From: Anammoximicrobium sp964409865
Lineage (GTDB): Bacteria; Planctomycetota; Planctomycetia; Pirellulales; Pirellulaceae
NCBI GenBank assembly: GCA_964409865.1
Contig: CAYPGE010000003.1
Location: forward strand, 1 to 64,000
Direction: 5' to 3'
DNA: 64,000 nucleotides
Under the pieces are notes generated by a model. The model ran no database searches. It was not told where the DNA came from and saw nothing but the letters and a program-made list of their open reading frames with translations. A program made the position numbers and the translations under genes. Below, piece after piece: positions 29,801 to 36,005 of this stretch. Numbering within the stretch: position 1 is the stretch's first letter; every line of letters starts with the position of its first letter.

Positions 29801-32517
29801 GCGCGACCCTCGAGACAGCGTTGAAGCCCTGGCAAACGTTCCACGTGACCAACACCACCGGCGAGGCTTTCACGATCACCGAGGTCGATACCAGCGGCAT
29901 CCGCTCACCGGGCGACAAACTGGTGACCGTCACGCCGTCGCTGCCCGTGACTGTTCCCAGCGGCGGAAGTGTTGAATTCTTCGCCTTCTACGATCCGGCT
30001 ATCCGCGTCGATGACGGAAGCCGAGTCGTTCGGCAGTGGCCGGATTGGATGGCGCAGACACTCACGAGCGAATTCGGCGGCACGTGGCAAATTGGCGACA
30101 AGGTCAACGTGACGGTCGGGGGAGTATCGTTTGAGTACACGGTTCAGAATCCAACGATTCCCACGTTCCTCGGCGATCTGGCTGACCAACTGAACGCCTC
30201 CTGCAAGCTTCCTGGAATCGGCTGGGGCCATGACGACATGAGTTTGACCGCCACCGGCCCCTTTAGGCACGACCCGACTAATGAAGGCGCCAATTCATGT
30301 GGCTACATCCCCAATCATGGCGCACCTTTCAGCTTCTCCGTGAGGGCCGACAGCGACGCGGGGACCGTAGCGCATCGTCCATCTGGCGAGGCGCTGGAAA
30401 GTCCGTTCGGCGGGACGTGGCAAGTAGGGGACATCATCACCGTGGCGATGAGCGGCAAGTCGGTGAGCTACACGGCGCAAAGCGAATCCATTCCGGAGAT
30501 CCTGACCGGACTTGTGCGAGCACTCCGCGAGTCGCTGGAATCAGCGTTTCAGGAGATTGACTGGGCCCAAGACGGTGCCCGCCTGATCGCGACGACGAAA
30601 ACGCCCGGCACGATGTTCACGTTTGCCATCGCAACGGACAGCGTGGCAGGCGAGGTCACGGATCCGCCAACCAGCGAGACGAGAGCGGCTCACACCTTTG
30701 CGCCGGATGATCACCTGGAGATGGTCACTGACGTGGGACTCCGCTTCCGCGTGGACCTGGTGGGCGGATCCACGTACGACAGCGACATTCGATACGACGG
30801 CGACGTTAGGTTCGAGGACTATGGACAACTAGACAACATCCTCACCGTCCGGTGGCCGACGGTGGCCACGACCGTTCAGGAAGTCCGCCTCGAGGGGACG
30901 AACCTGGGCGGGACCTTTAGGCTCACCTTCGCCGGTCAGACCACCGATCCAATCGCTTGGAATGACACCAATTCGTTTGTGGAAAGCAAGCTGGAAGCAC
31001 TTTCTAACGTGACTGACGTCGAAGTGCGCCATCCACTCTTCGGCAACGGTGATAGTGATTGGGAGGTCCTTTTCGTCAACCCCGCCGCGCCGAACCTCCC
31101 GCTGATGTCAATTGACACGTCGGGGATGAGTGGGACGATCACCATGGCGGAGGTCAAGACGGTCGATTCACGTTTTGACCCCACCTCGGACGTCAATGCT
31201 CGCTGTGTCGACGACGCCCTAACGACGGAGTGCTCGTGGGCGATAACGGGGATCCCGCCGCGGGAGATCGGACTTGGCGACTATGGCCCTCTAAACGTCG
31301 AACGGGGCCTTCAACGCGCCCCGTTCCTTGATTTGGACGCCGACAACAACTCAACAGAGCGCGGTGTGGACTACACCACGTCATACACGGGGGGCGAAGT
31401 AACGATCGCGGACTCGGACGCTTCCTTTGCCAACAGCCGAGGACTGTTGTTCAGCTCGCTCAGAATCACGATCACCAATCCCTTGGACGGAGCAGACGAA
31501 CGGCTCGAGTGGAAAGACGAGTCCGAAAAAGGCAATCTCGAAGACACGTGCGCTGCGGAGGGGATCTTGTGTCTCAGACCACTCGCAGGAAGCGTGGCTA
31601 CTGTTCGGGACTTCCTCCGCACGCTCAAGACCGTAACGTATACGAACGACAGTCTCACGCCATCTCCGGGGGCGCGGATCATCGAGGTGGTCGCCACGGG
31701 CGCCAGTGAAGATTTCGCGATCATCGGGGAACCATCGGAACGAGTTGGCAACGTCGCGTTTAGTCGCATCGTGGTGCTGCCTCCCACGCTTGCGGGCTCA
31801 CCCGTCAGCGCGATGCTTGGACACGAAAAGCTGCCGGACACGATCGAGCCCACGGACATGCCATTCGCGGAGGCCGAAGCGGATCCGTTGCAGCCTGGTG
31901 CAGCGTTCAGTTCCGCCAATGCATGGCGCAGCTCTACGAATCCGTACGACGTGAACGGAAGCGGCGACGTGACGCCGCTGGACGCACTGATCATCGTCAA
32001 CTATCTCAACGAACATCCCGGCGACCCCTTGCTGCCCAACGCCGCTACCGTTTCTCCTCCTTTCTACGATGTATCGGGCGACAACCTGTGTACTCCTCAG
32101 GATGCTCTGCTGGTGATCAATTGGCTGAGACACCAGCGGGAGGGATCGTCCGAAGGCGAAAGCGACGCGCCGAGCCTGCAAGCGGCTGCCGAGGCAACGA
32201 CGGAAAAGACAGACGGTTCCCCCGCTGGCACCTTGTCCGCAAGAACCGCCAGGCTTAGCAAACCAGATCACGCCGCGGCGAAGGTCCAGTTGTCGAGCGA
32301 TGGAGCAACTCGGCAAGCGGCCGGTGCAGAGCATACGTTCCAAAGGAGGAGCGCTGGGGGGGAACGTGCCAAGACATTGGATGCGACGACGGTTGAGGCC
32401 CTGTGGGACGATGCTTTCGTTGCGGACCTGGGCGGCCTCATGGAGTGCTTGCGATCGGCTCTCCCCATTCTGGCCGAGGACGTCGCATCGGCCTGTGCAA
32501 CGGGACAAAGCGGATAG
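20836..32517 (+). CDS. Giant SdrD/DUF11/GEVED/dockerin surface protein
   Basis: About 3893 aa, counting a 100-N gap. In order: export motif LEHLEERRLLNAD (about 35-50); a propeller-like region (LVRIDPRTGQ, LVKIDPVTGQ; 50-315); a jelly-roll-like segment (YQEHFETGDGGYIADN; 320-495); nine SdrD-like domains (498-1560, signature SGYKWHDLNHDGVWD); two DUF11 domains (1562-1810, DKRDDGSNAVAG); five more SdrD-like domains; a GEVED domain (VDWGDAPESY, 2486); two SdrD-like domains; two GTWQxGD modules and a cadherin-like module (3070-3640); and a type I dockerin (3702-3770, DVNGSGDVTPLDA and DVSGDNLCTPQDA). An in-frame TTG at 20791 is an alternative start; no start has a good Shine-Dalgarno. Probably a cell-surface scaffold; this is inference. 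Confidence 0.88.
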   Translation: MSTMHRRTSFRSASRYDRKSRRRSPLPAVRPMPFTRRLGLEHLEERRLLNADSVTPLYVAMADPSASPTNPGLLMLVDVDTGQVAPWHAPFSDLQQPQQGWDLEPTEGYSGLAFAADGKLYGASTAGAGSASQLVRIDPRTGQPFAAPRSITSDGQPIRVGDLATGPATNSPLYGLGDSGGTAGQPGCLYSINPDSGEATRIGLVPNGLADGLAWEPDGTEDGTWYATGIDQTDNQPKLYVWPMGGMGHFVGLSERIVGLDFLSAASAAATLVGSTSTGELVKIDPVTGQLTEIPIDPPLRGVAGDVAFQPELQAGTLDVFYQEHFETGDGGYIADNTGRQSPGMWHFSVGRSSDGLINHTPIHNWYYGAFETSTGGGHYFNHLDHRGVLHSPWIPIPTCSETTASFSYLLDTRESVEVDWVEVQIDDGTSITTALSRRDGTLPETGNRWLTATIDLTQYAGKEIQLRFVFDTGPGPPIDPEGWYVDDIVVAAVRHAVCGYKWHDENHDGIWDAGEPSLNGWTIYADLDRDGQYDTGTGLSGPGEPAFVTANDGRHDGAFWLNLDPGDYILREVLPEGWKQSYPGAPDFGHPVTVVSGEPVVGDWEQSETPNFGNFQPDICGYKWNDLDHDRVWDSHETGANGWTIYLDLDDDNERDNDEPSFVTTYDGTHDGAFWFTDLAAGTYTIREELQDGWKQSFPGKPGFEHTVTIDPPQGQRAVGRWGVTEPPNFGNFQPDISGYKWHDLNHDGVWDAGEPGLNGWSIYLDLNDDNRLSPGEPSFGTRYDGEHNGAYWFTDLPAGTYTVREVLPDCWKQSYPGGPSWEHIVTIDPPAGLRSVGSWGAAEAPNFGDFQPDISGYKWHDLNHDGVWDQNEPGLNGLTVYLDLDSDNHLSPGEPTFVTRFDGQHDGAYWFTDLNPAQTYVVRQVLPEDWKQSYPNAISYEHMVTVGTCGRFGHTEPPNFGDFQPDISGYKWHDLNHDGVWDASEPGLNGWTIYLDLNDDNQLSPGEPSFATRYDGEHDGAFWFMDLPAGIYTVREVFPDCWKQSYPDELDPIKPSWEHVVTIDPPAGQRSVGRWGVAEAPNFGDFQPDISGYKWHDLNHDGVWDQNEPGLNGLTVYLDLDNDNRLSAGEPSFVTRFDGQHDGAFWFTDLDRAQTYVVRQELPEDWKQSYPDAISYEHVVTVGTCGRFGHTEPPNFGDFQPDISGYKWHDLNHDGVWDASEPGLNGWTIYLDLNDDNQLSPGEPSFGTRYDGEHDGAFWFTDLPAGTYTVREVLPDCWKQSYPDELDPIGPAWEHVVTVDPPAGLRSVGSWGVPEAPNFGDFQPDISGYKWHDLNHDGVWDAGEPGLNGLTVYLDLDNDNHLSPGEPTIVTRFDGQHDGAYWFTDLNPAQTYVVRQVXXXXXXXXXXXXXXXXXXXXXXXXXXXXXXXXXXPPNFGDFQPDISGYKWHDVDQDGVWDADESGLNGWTIYLDLDDDNKLGPGEPSFATRYDGKHDGAFWFTDLPAGTYTVREVLPEWWKQSYPGYPVWAHVVTIDPPAGQRSVGSWGVAEEPNFGNYRPATDLGIDKRDDGSNAVAGTEFTYTLEVTNYGPSDSTGATITDTLPRRWKLAPSYNPTCNGDAEDPQTVSCAIGPLKAGEKVIVRLTVDVPANALPGEVVNCAEIRANETDPNSLNDRDCEPTDVIRRTDLSIDKRDDGSNAVAGKNYTYTLKVANLGPSDSSGATVTDTLPEGWTFVWSSNLSCSGDANDPQTVTCTLGPLPADSTADFTLTAAVPADAVPGTVTNQAEVIPREPDPNPGNNRDWEPTTVDTGGLISGYQWNDLNGDGLWNAGEPGLNGWIIYVDTDNDDQFDPGEMWDRTHNEGTYDGYYSIGVEAGTHAVRVVPPPGWVQTYPHDPDEHLVTVVANEVKQGRYGEAELPNFGSTALGSIHGYAFDDLDGDGTHDAGEPGLAGVTIALVGDVNGDGNPDTLTAATDELGEYRFQGLYPGEYTVTETVPAGWFASTLTSCTRTLTSGQELVAVLGQAGLTPWDHRQEVGPDPGLVFGNYRKAIKEGIKYEDVNGNGTYEPGTDNVLEGWTIYAYADIGTVPGKLDLGDTWKDQQLTGADGKYRFELEPGAYIIVEEARNSWFQSQPIADVDGGTNGHAEHGYAVVLQSGDQDAGNDFGNYRNARIGGSKWHDLNANGTWDEEEPPLPGWNICIGNICQTTDANGQYAFDLPPGNYTVREEHQVDWQQNYPAEFDPVYVVTVASGQQDLDNHFGNWTWASASGVKFEDSDRDRNPREAGEPGLARWTIYVDDNDNGVLDAGEPAAETAADGSYSIAKIRPGTYRVREVAQDGWTNTYPPSGNYLRTFLSGRNETGLDFGNYRISAVRTRITVVKDSVPNAPQGFCYTLAGGELTDPVQFCLVDDGGTPATNERVFDDLPPGTYVLTEQAVSGWDLTSLVIVDPDHGSNSVSGTATIDLDEGEQIAVVFVNTRTPEQVDWGDAPESYRTTSANDGARHRIVPGFHLGAEETDAELDGQPTPDADGDDKNRLDDEEGVEWLTRIVPGEEAWVRVSVTDISGQGGVLDAWFDFDRNGNWDDPGEKIIPGKPVSQGQHEFHFTVPTVPDNAKLGLSYARFRLSREGVDSYWGSAPDGEVEDYARPIEPPASLVQFITPMSVYRLDGPFVRPPDFQVAISGFVWYDQDGDGTWDNDEGGLDGVVMELVEPTTGIVIERQVTRSEDLDGDGMIDPEEQGQFWFRYWFDTTGWNGNPTYTCLIRQVSPSGMQPNFPGGGHSPPYQYLLTLDNNNLSYHGHALATEAPNFGNPDDFVNNPPAETTTIRGYKWHDLNQNGEWDEGEPGRAGWRFFVDLNGDNVLDPGEDLNGDNVLNPGEPFAFTGADGGYVFAALPAVDGSGNPIAYTIREDRTTVSDGTFEVQQFPGVDPLGIRDDDEQLVEAKAGQVVAGRFGYTESPNFGGFDYSPLVRPADDEYGHLLADSARRATLETALKPWQTFHVTNTTGEAFTITEVDTSGIRSPGDKLVTVTPSLPVTVPSGGSVEFFAFYDPAIRVDDGSRVVRQWPDWMAQTLTSEFGGTWQIGDKVNVTVGGVSFEYTVQNPTIPTFLGDLADQLNASCKLPGIGWGHDDMSLTATGPFRHDPTNEGANSCGYIPNHGAPFSFSVRADSDAGTVAHRPSGEALESPFGGTWQVGDIITVAMSGKSVSYTAQSESIPEILTGLVRALRESLESAFQEIDWAQDGARLIATTKTPGTMFTFAIATDSVAGEVTDPPTSETRAAHTFAPDDHLEMVTDVGLRFRVDLVGGSTYDSDIRYDGDVRFEDYGQLDNILTVRWPTVATTVQEVRLEGTNLGGTFRLTFAGQTTDPIAWNDTNSFVESKLEALSNVTDVEVRHPLFGNGDSDWEVLFVNPAAPNLPLMSIDTSGMSGTITMAEVKTVDSRFDPTSDVNARCVDDALTTECSWAITGIPPREIGLGDYGPLNVERGLQRAPFLDLDADNNSTERGVDYTTSYTGGEVTIADSDASFANSRGLLFSSLRITITNPLDGADERLEWKDESEKGNLEDTCAAEGILCLRPLAGSVATVRDFLRTLKTVTYTNDSLTPSPGARIIEVVATGASEDFAIIGEPSERVGNVAFSRIVVLPPTLAGSPVSAMLGHEKLPDTIEPTDMPFAEAEADPLQPGAAFSSANAWRSSTNPYDVNGSGDVTPLDALIIVNYLNEHPGDPLLPNAATVSPPFYDVSGDNLCTPQDALLVINWLRHQREGSSEGESDAPSLQAAAEATTEKTDGSPAGTLSARTARLSKPDHAAAKVQLSSDGATRQAAGAEHTFQRRSAGGERAKTLDATTVEALWDDAFVADLGGLMECLRSALPILAEDVASACATGQSG
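23047..25512 (+). repeat. Alternating A/B higher-order tandem repeat
   Basis: SdrD units alternate between type A (NGWTIYLDLNDDN, TVREVLPDCWKQSYP; 369 bp, or 354 bp in the first copy) and type B (NGLTVYLDLDNDN, YVVRQVLPEDWKQ; 339 bp). ATC of the ISGYK motif falls at 23047, 23401, 23740, 24109, 24448, 24817 and 25165, giving an exact 708-bp A+B period (23740 to 24448, 24109 to 24817). The near identity of copies implies recent duplication as dimers. Confidence 0.92.
25034..25133. other. Assembly gap of 100 N
   Basis: Exactly 100 N, the conventional placeholder for a gap of unknown size, inside the third type-B SdrD unit. The intact homologous stretch at 23618-23708 is 91 bp. The apparent continuity of the reading frame across the gap is therefore not evidence of the true sequence. 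Confidence 0.97.
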
Positions 32518-32957
32518 GTCAGAGACACCCGCTCGCCTCACGCGTCTTGCTGCTGCGATAGCATCGACTGCACCCTCGCACGAATTCTCACGGATGTTTC
32601 GCGTAGCGATGTGCAGCCAAAGATTTACGCTTCGGGCCAGGGGCAGCCCAAAGTCAGAGTCTTCGTCCGGAGGATGGGCGGGATGCGCGCATCTACGTAC
32701 GTTGGGAGTCTGTCCCGACTGGGTCGGGTCGGAGACCCAACCTACTCTGGTTGCGGCCGCTGGCCATGTCTGGACAACTGCCCACGGGCTCAAGAGCTGC
32801 GGTTTCGCTGAACGTGTTCTTGAGTGAAATCTTCAAGAAAAGTCGAAATCGGTATGGACACCTTGGGGACTGTCTGCGACATTTTCGCTCCCGCTCGTCT
32901 AGGGACCCACAGCAGTTGGTTCTCATCGTCTGCACCGGAACGACACGGAGGTCCGAA
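32518..32957. other. Intergenic region with an imperfect inverted repeat
   Basis: No gene is supported here. The frame of the next gene is open through much of it, but without a start signal. An imperfect inverted repeat at 32701-32741 (GTTGGGAGTCTGTCCCGAC against GGGTCGGAGACCCAAC) is the only structure seen. It looks like a dispersed intergenic palindrome and has no U-run. Confidence 0.5.
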
Positions 32958-34361
32958 ATGACACGCCTGAAGAGGTCCCGTCAGCCACGTCGCATGCATC
33001 GAAACCGTCTGCGAATGGAGGCGTTGGAGGCCCGATTGCCGCTGGCATTGGCCGCATTCACCGTGGAGTTGTACGAAGACGCGGGCGGCGTCCCCGGCGA
33101 CTTGATCGCGGACGACACGGTGGAAGTCGGGGAGACTTTCTTTGTCGAAATCAAGGCTCAGGAACTCGATCTAGGACGCTACGGTCTACGTGGTGTTGCC
33201 TTGGACATCGCGTGGGACCCCATCGTTATGGAAGAGATTGACAGCCCCTTTGATCCCAAGAAACTGGTGACGCCGCAGTTGCCGGTGTGGCAAAGCGGGA
33301 CGCTTGACAACGAGACAGGTACCATCGACAACTTGGCTGGTACCTGCTTCTTGGCTGGACACGTCGGCTGGCCAATCGGGAATCTCGGACCTGAACGTTT
33401 TGCCCTGCTCCAGTTTCGTGCCCTGGATGAGGCACAGGGTTCCCTGTTTTCGATGCGTGAAGGACAGTCAGGCATCACCCAGGAGCCGGTTTCCAGCCTG
33501 AACGCTGAACACCTCTTTTTTGAGCCGCAAACCATTACCGTCGTTCCGGCTGCGACGCCCACCGAAAGCGAAACGCCCGTGACCGTGACGATGGACGATT
33601 CGTCCGACCAACCCATCTCGGAAGCAAGCGATGATAGCAGCCAGAGTTCTCTCGACGAGCACGTCACGGAGGATGAGAATGCCCCGCCGACGACAAACAT
33701 CGAGCTGGACACAGACCAGACGTCCGAGCCCGCCGAAGTGCCGGAAACCAGCGACTCGACGCCTCCCCAGCAGCAGAGCGATGAAGGGACGGTCAGCGGC
33801 GAAACTCGATCTGTCATTTGGCAAAACCCCGACAACCCCTATGACGTGAACGGCATCGACGGGGTCACGCCGCTGGACGCCCTGCTGATCGTCAACTACA
33901 TCAACCGGCACATCGGGGAACCAGTGCTGCCGGGTGTCGTCCAGGCTCCCCCGCCATTCTACGATGTCAACGGCGACAACCTGTGTACGGCCCACGACAT
34001 GCTGCTGGTCATCAACTTCTTGCTGCCGCAGGCAAACTCAGCCTTGTCCGACGAAGCCGCGGTTGGGAACACGCCGGTTGCCTCCGGCCAGATCAGCGAT
34101 TGCGGGACGGCGGCAACCCTAGGCTTGGCTCCGGCCCAAACCACCTGCGGGTCCAACCAACAGCAGGCCAGCGACGTCGCCACTGCCGACACAGAGCCGA
34201 ACGAAGCCGGCGACCAACTCGCCGATAGCGTTCTTGCCAGCATGGATCTGGCGATGTTCGGCAATCTGAACACGGCCATCGAGACGCTCAGTCGCGATAG
34301 ATCCCAAGACGAACCAGCGAGCCAAGCTGAACTGCATGACCTGGCGCTGATCGACCTGTGA
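32958..34361 (+). CDS. Cohesin-like plus dockerin exported protein
   Basis: A 467-aa protein. The ATG at 32958 is preceded by GGAGG at 32947-32951, which decides the start over a longer open frame from 32751. The N-terminus is Arg-rich and holds MEALEARLPLALA, a variant of the planctomycete motif. Residues 30-195 resemble a cohesin-type beta-sandwich (VEVGETFFVEIKAQ, GLRGVALDIAWDP, FALLQFRALDEAQGS). A Ser/Thr/Glu/Asp-rich linker (about 200-285) leads to a type I dockerin with two F-hand loops (DVNGIDGVTPLDALLIVNYI and DVNGDNLCTAHDMLLVINFL). The dockerin is closely similar to that of the giant upstream. A second low-complexity tail of about 110 aa ends the protein. Carrying both halves of a cohesin-dockerin pair, it could link other surface proteins; this is inference. 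Confidence 0.82.
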   Translation: MTRLKRSRQPRRMHRNRLRMEALEARLPLALAAFTVELYEDAGGVPGDLIADDTVEVGETFFVEIKAQELDLGRYGLRGVALDIAWDPIVMEEIDSPFDPKKLVTPQLPVWQSGTLDNETGTIDNLAGTCFLAGHVGWPIGNLGPERFALLQFRALDEAQGSLFSMREGQSGITQEPVSSLNAEHLFFEPQTITVVPAATPTESETPVTVTMDDSSDQPISEASDDSSQSSLDEHVTEDENAPPTTNIELDTDQTSEPAEVPETSDSTPPQQQSDEGTVSGETRSVIWQNPDNPYDVNGIDGVTPLDALLIVNYINRHIGEPVLPGVVQAPPPFYDVNGDNLCTAHDMLLVINFLLPQANSALSDEAAVGNTPVASGQISDCGTAATLGLAPAQTTCGSNQQQASDVATADTEPNEAGDQLADSVLASMDLAMFGNLNTAIETLSRDRSQDEPASQAELHDLALIDL

Positions 34362-34677
34362 TCCGTGCCTATCGGCTCGTCTGGAGCATCTTCAGAAGCC
34401 CGGCTTTTCCCCAACACTTGTCCAGAAACAACTTCGCAGGGCGGAATTCATTCCGCCCGAGCGGACGGAGGTCCGCTCTACGAGACAATCGCGGAGTCGA
34501 TCTTGGACAGGTGCTAAGCCCCGATCTCCCGCTGTCGTAACCCCCGCCTCGTTCGCGACGCCTTCCTCTTCTCACCGAGACTTCCGATCGGGAAAAGATT
34601 AAGGGTGGGAGGGGTTATGCCGATAACGCAAACATTGGCGTTGTGAGTTACTTGCTGGGCGAAGGGGGGAAATCGCC
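34362..34677. other. Intergenic region with paired hairpins
   Basis: No gene is seen. Two adjacent perfect hairpins lie at 34439-34477 (separate entry). A purine-rich GAAGGGGGGAAATCGCC precedes the next ATG. Confidence 0.5.
34439..34477. repeat. Twin-hairpin intergenic repeat, REP-like
   Basis: GGGCGGAAT/ATTCCGCCC (9-bp arms, 2-nt loop, 34439-34458) is followed 1 bp later by AGCGGAC/GTCCGCT (7-bp arms, GGAG loop, 34460-34477). Two perfect adjacent palindromes in an intergenic region are the layout of REP/BIME-type repeats. Whether it recurs in the genome cannot be seen here. Confidence 0.7.
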
Positions 34678-35955
34678 ATGGCGGGGGGGCGGGGGCTATC
34701 TGCGTTCGTGCGTTGCAGCCTGGCCAAGCGATGGCTGGTGCTGCTCTTGCTGGCATGCTTGCTGCCATCGACAGCAGCGGACGGCGGAAACGCGCTGAAG
34801 CCGGAAGTGGCGAAAGGCTCGCCCTGGGAGGAGGACGACGGCGATGCCGCTGTTCCTGTCGACCTCTCACAGCAAGCGTACTGTCCGCCGCCGATGTGGG
34901 CCAGCGCCGAGTTGCTGCTTTGGTGGATCGATGGCTTCCACGTCCCGCCCCTGGTGACGAGCGGACCCTGGAGCGACGGCCGCGACACGGTCGGCCAGCT
35001 CGGAGCGCCGCACACGGACATCCTGCTGGGCGACACCAGCCTGGACGCGGACGCGCACACCGGTGCCCGTTTCCGTCTCGGCTATTGGTTCGATGCCGAG
35101 GCGAAGTGCGGCGTGGAGGCGGTCTATTTTGGGCTATTGGAACGGTCCGCGAGTTTCCAGGCCGCCAGTCCCACGGTGCCGGTCATCACTCGACCGTTCT
35201 ACAACCGCGAGCCGGGATCGGAGGGGCCGGATACGGAACTGCTGGCCTTCCCTGGCCTGTTCGACGGCAGCATCCACGTCCGCGGCGAGACCTCACTGCA
35301 AGGCGTCGAGGTGCTCTACCGCCAAGCTTTCTGCCAACAGTGCGCCCGCCGTGTGGACTTTCTGGTGGGCTGGCGGTACAACCAGTTGGATGACAGCCTG
35401 GTGATTTCCGATTTCAAGAGGTCCCTCAGCGCCAACTCGGGCCTTCAAATCGGAACGACGATCGAAGAAGAGGATCGTTTCACCACCTGCAATCAGTTCC
35501 AGGGGGCCGAGATCGGCGTGGTCGCGTTGCTGCAGAAGTGCGGGTGGACCTTGGACGTCGCCGCGAAGCTGGGCCTGGGCAATAACCATGCCCGCGTTGA
35601 CATCCGCGGTTCGACGACCGTCACGGTCCCAGACCCAGACGTGGCGATGACGCCGACGGGCCTGCTCGCCGAACCGACCAATATCGGAACGTATGCCAAA
35701 GATGTGTTCGCCCTGGTTCCGGAAGTCGGAATCTCGGTCGGCTACGAAATCACGCCCTGCCTGCGGGCCACCGTCGGTTACACGTTTCTGTACTGGAGCC
35801 AGGTCGCGCGCCCGGGTGACCAGATCGACCTGGATCTGAACGTCTCGCAGTTGAAACCGGGCGGTTTGACAGGCGCTCCGCGACCCGCCTTCGACTGGAA
35901 ACTCACGGACATGTGGGCTCAGGGATTGAGTCTGGGATTGGACTACCGATTCTAA
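34678..35955 (+). CDS. BBP7-family outer-membrane beta-barrel protein
   Basis: A 425-aa protein with a hydrophobic signal segment (WLVLLLLACLLPSTAADGG, about 18-37). After a Tyr/Cys/Pro stretch (QQAYCPPPMWASAELLLWWIDG), which is typical of the planctomycete BBP7 family, come alternating amphipathic strands: ARFRLGYWFDAEAKCGVEAVYFGL, VDFLVGWRYNQLDDSL, LDVAAKLGLGNNHARVDIRG and LRATVGYTFLYWSQVA. It ends in LSLGLDYRF, a C-terminal aromatic residue as expected for a barrel strand recognised by the BAM machinery. Its role (porin or anchor) is unknown. It lies between dockerin and SdrD-repeat genes and is convergent with the latter. Confidence 0.85.
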   Translation: MAGGRGLSAFVRCSLAKRWLVLLLLACLLPSTAADGGNALKPEVAKGSPWEEDDGDAAVPVDLSQQAYCPPPMWASAELLLWWIDGFHVPPLVTSGPWSDGRDTVGQLGAPHTDILLGDTSLDADAHTGARFRLGYWFDAEAKCGVEAVYFGLLERSASFQAASPTVPVITRPFYNREPGSEGPDTELLAFPGLFDGSIHVRGETSLQGVEVLYRQAFCQQCARRVDFLVGWRYNQLDDSLVISDFKRSLSANSGLQIGTTIEEEDRFTTCNQFQGAEIGVVALLQKCGWTLDVAAKLGLGNNHARVDIRGSTTVTVPDPDVAMTPTGLLAEPTNIGTYAKDVFALVPEVGISVGYEITPCLRATVGYTFLYWSQVARPGDQIDLDLNVSQLKPGGLTGAPRPAFDWKLTDMWAQGLSLGLDYRF

Positions 35956-35956
35956 A

Positions 35957-35995
35957 ACCGCTCACGTAGGCCGGTATCTCCGAGACTGGAGCGGT
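35957..35995. terminator. Inverted repeat between convergent genes
   Basis: ACCGCTC (35957-35963) pairs with GAGCGGT (35989-35995), and the intervening CCGGTATCTCCGAGACTGG can fold further. It sits in the 50-bp gap between two convergent stops and may act as a bidirectional terminator, although no clear U-run follows. Confidence 0.4.
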
Positions 35996-36005
35996 GTTAG
36001 CGATT

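Noticed and set aside
20836..34361. Cellulosome interpretation of the dockerins
   Set aside because: No glycoside hydrolase carries a dockerin here, and the fucosidase 23 kb away has none.
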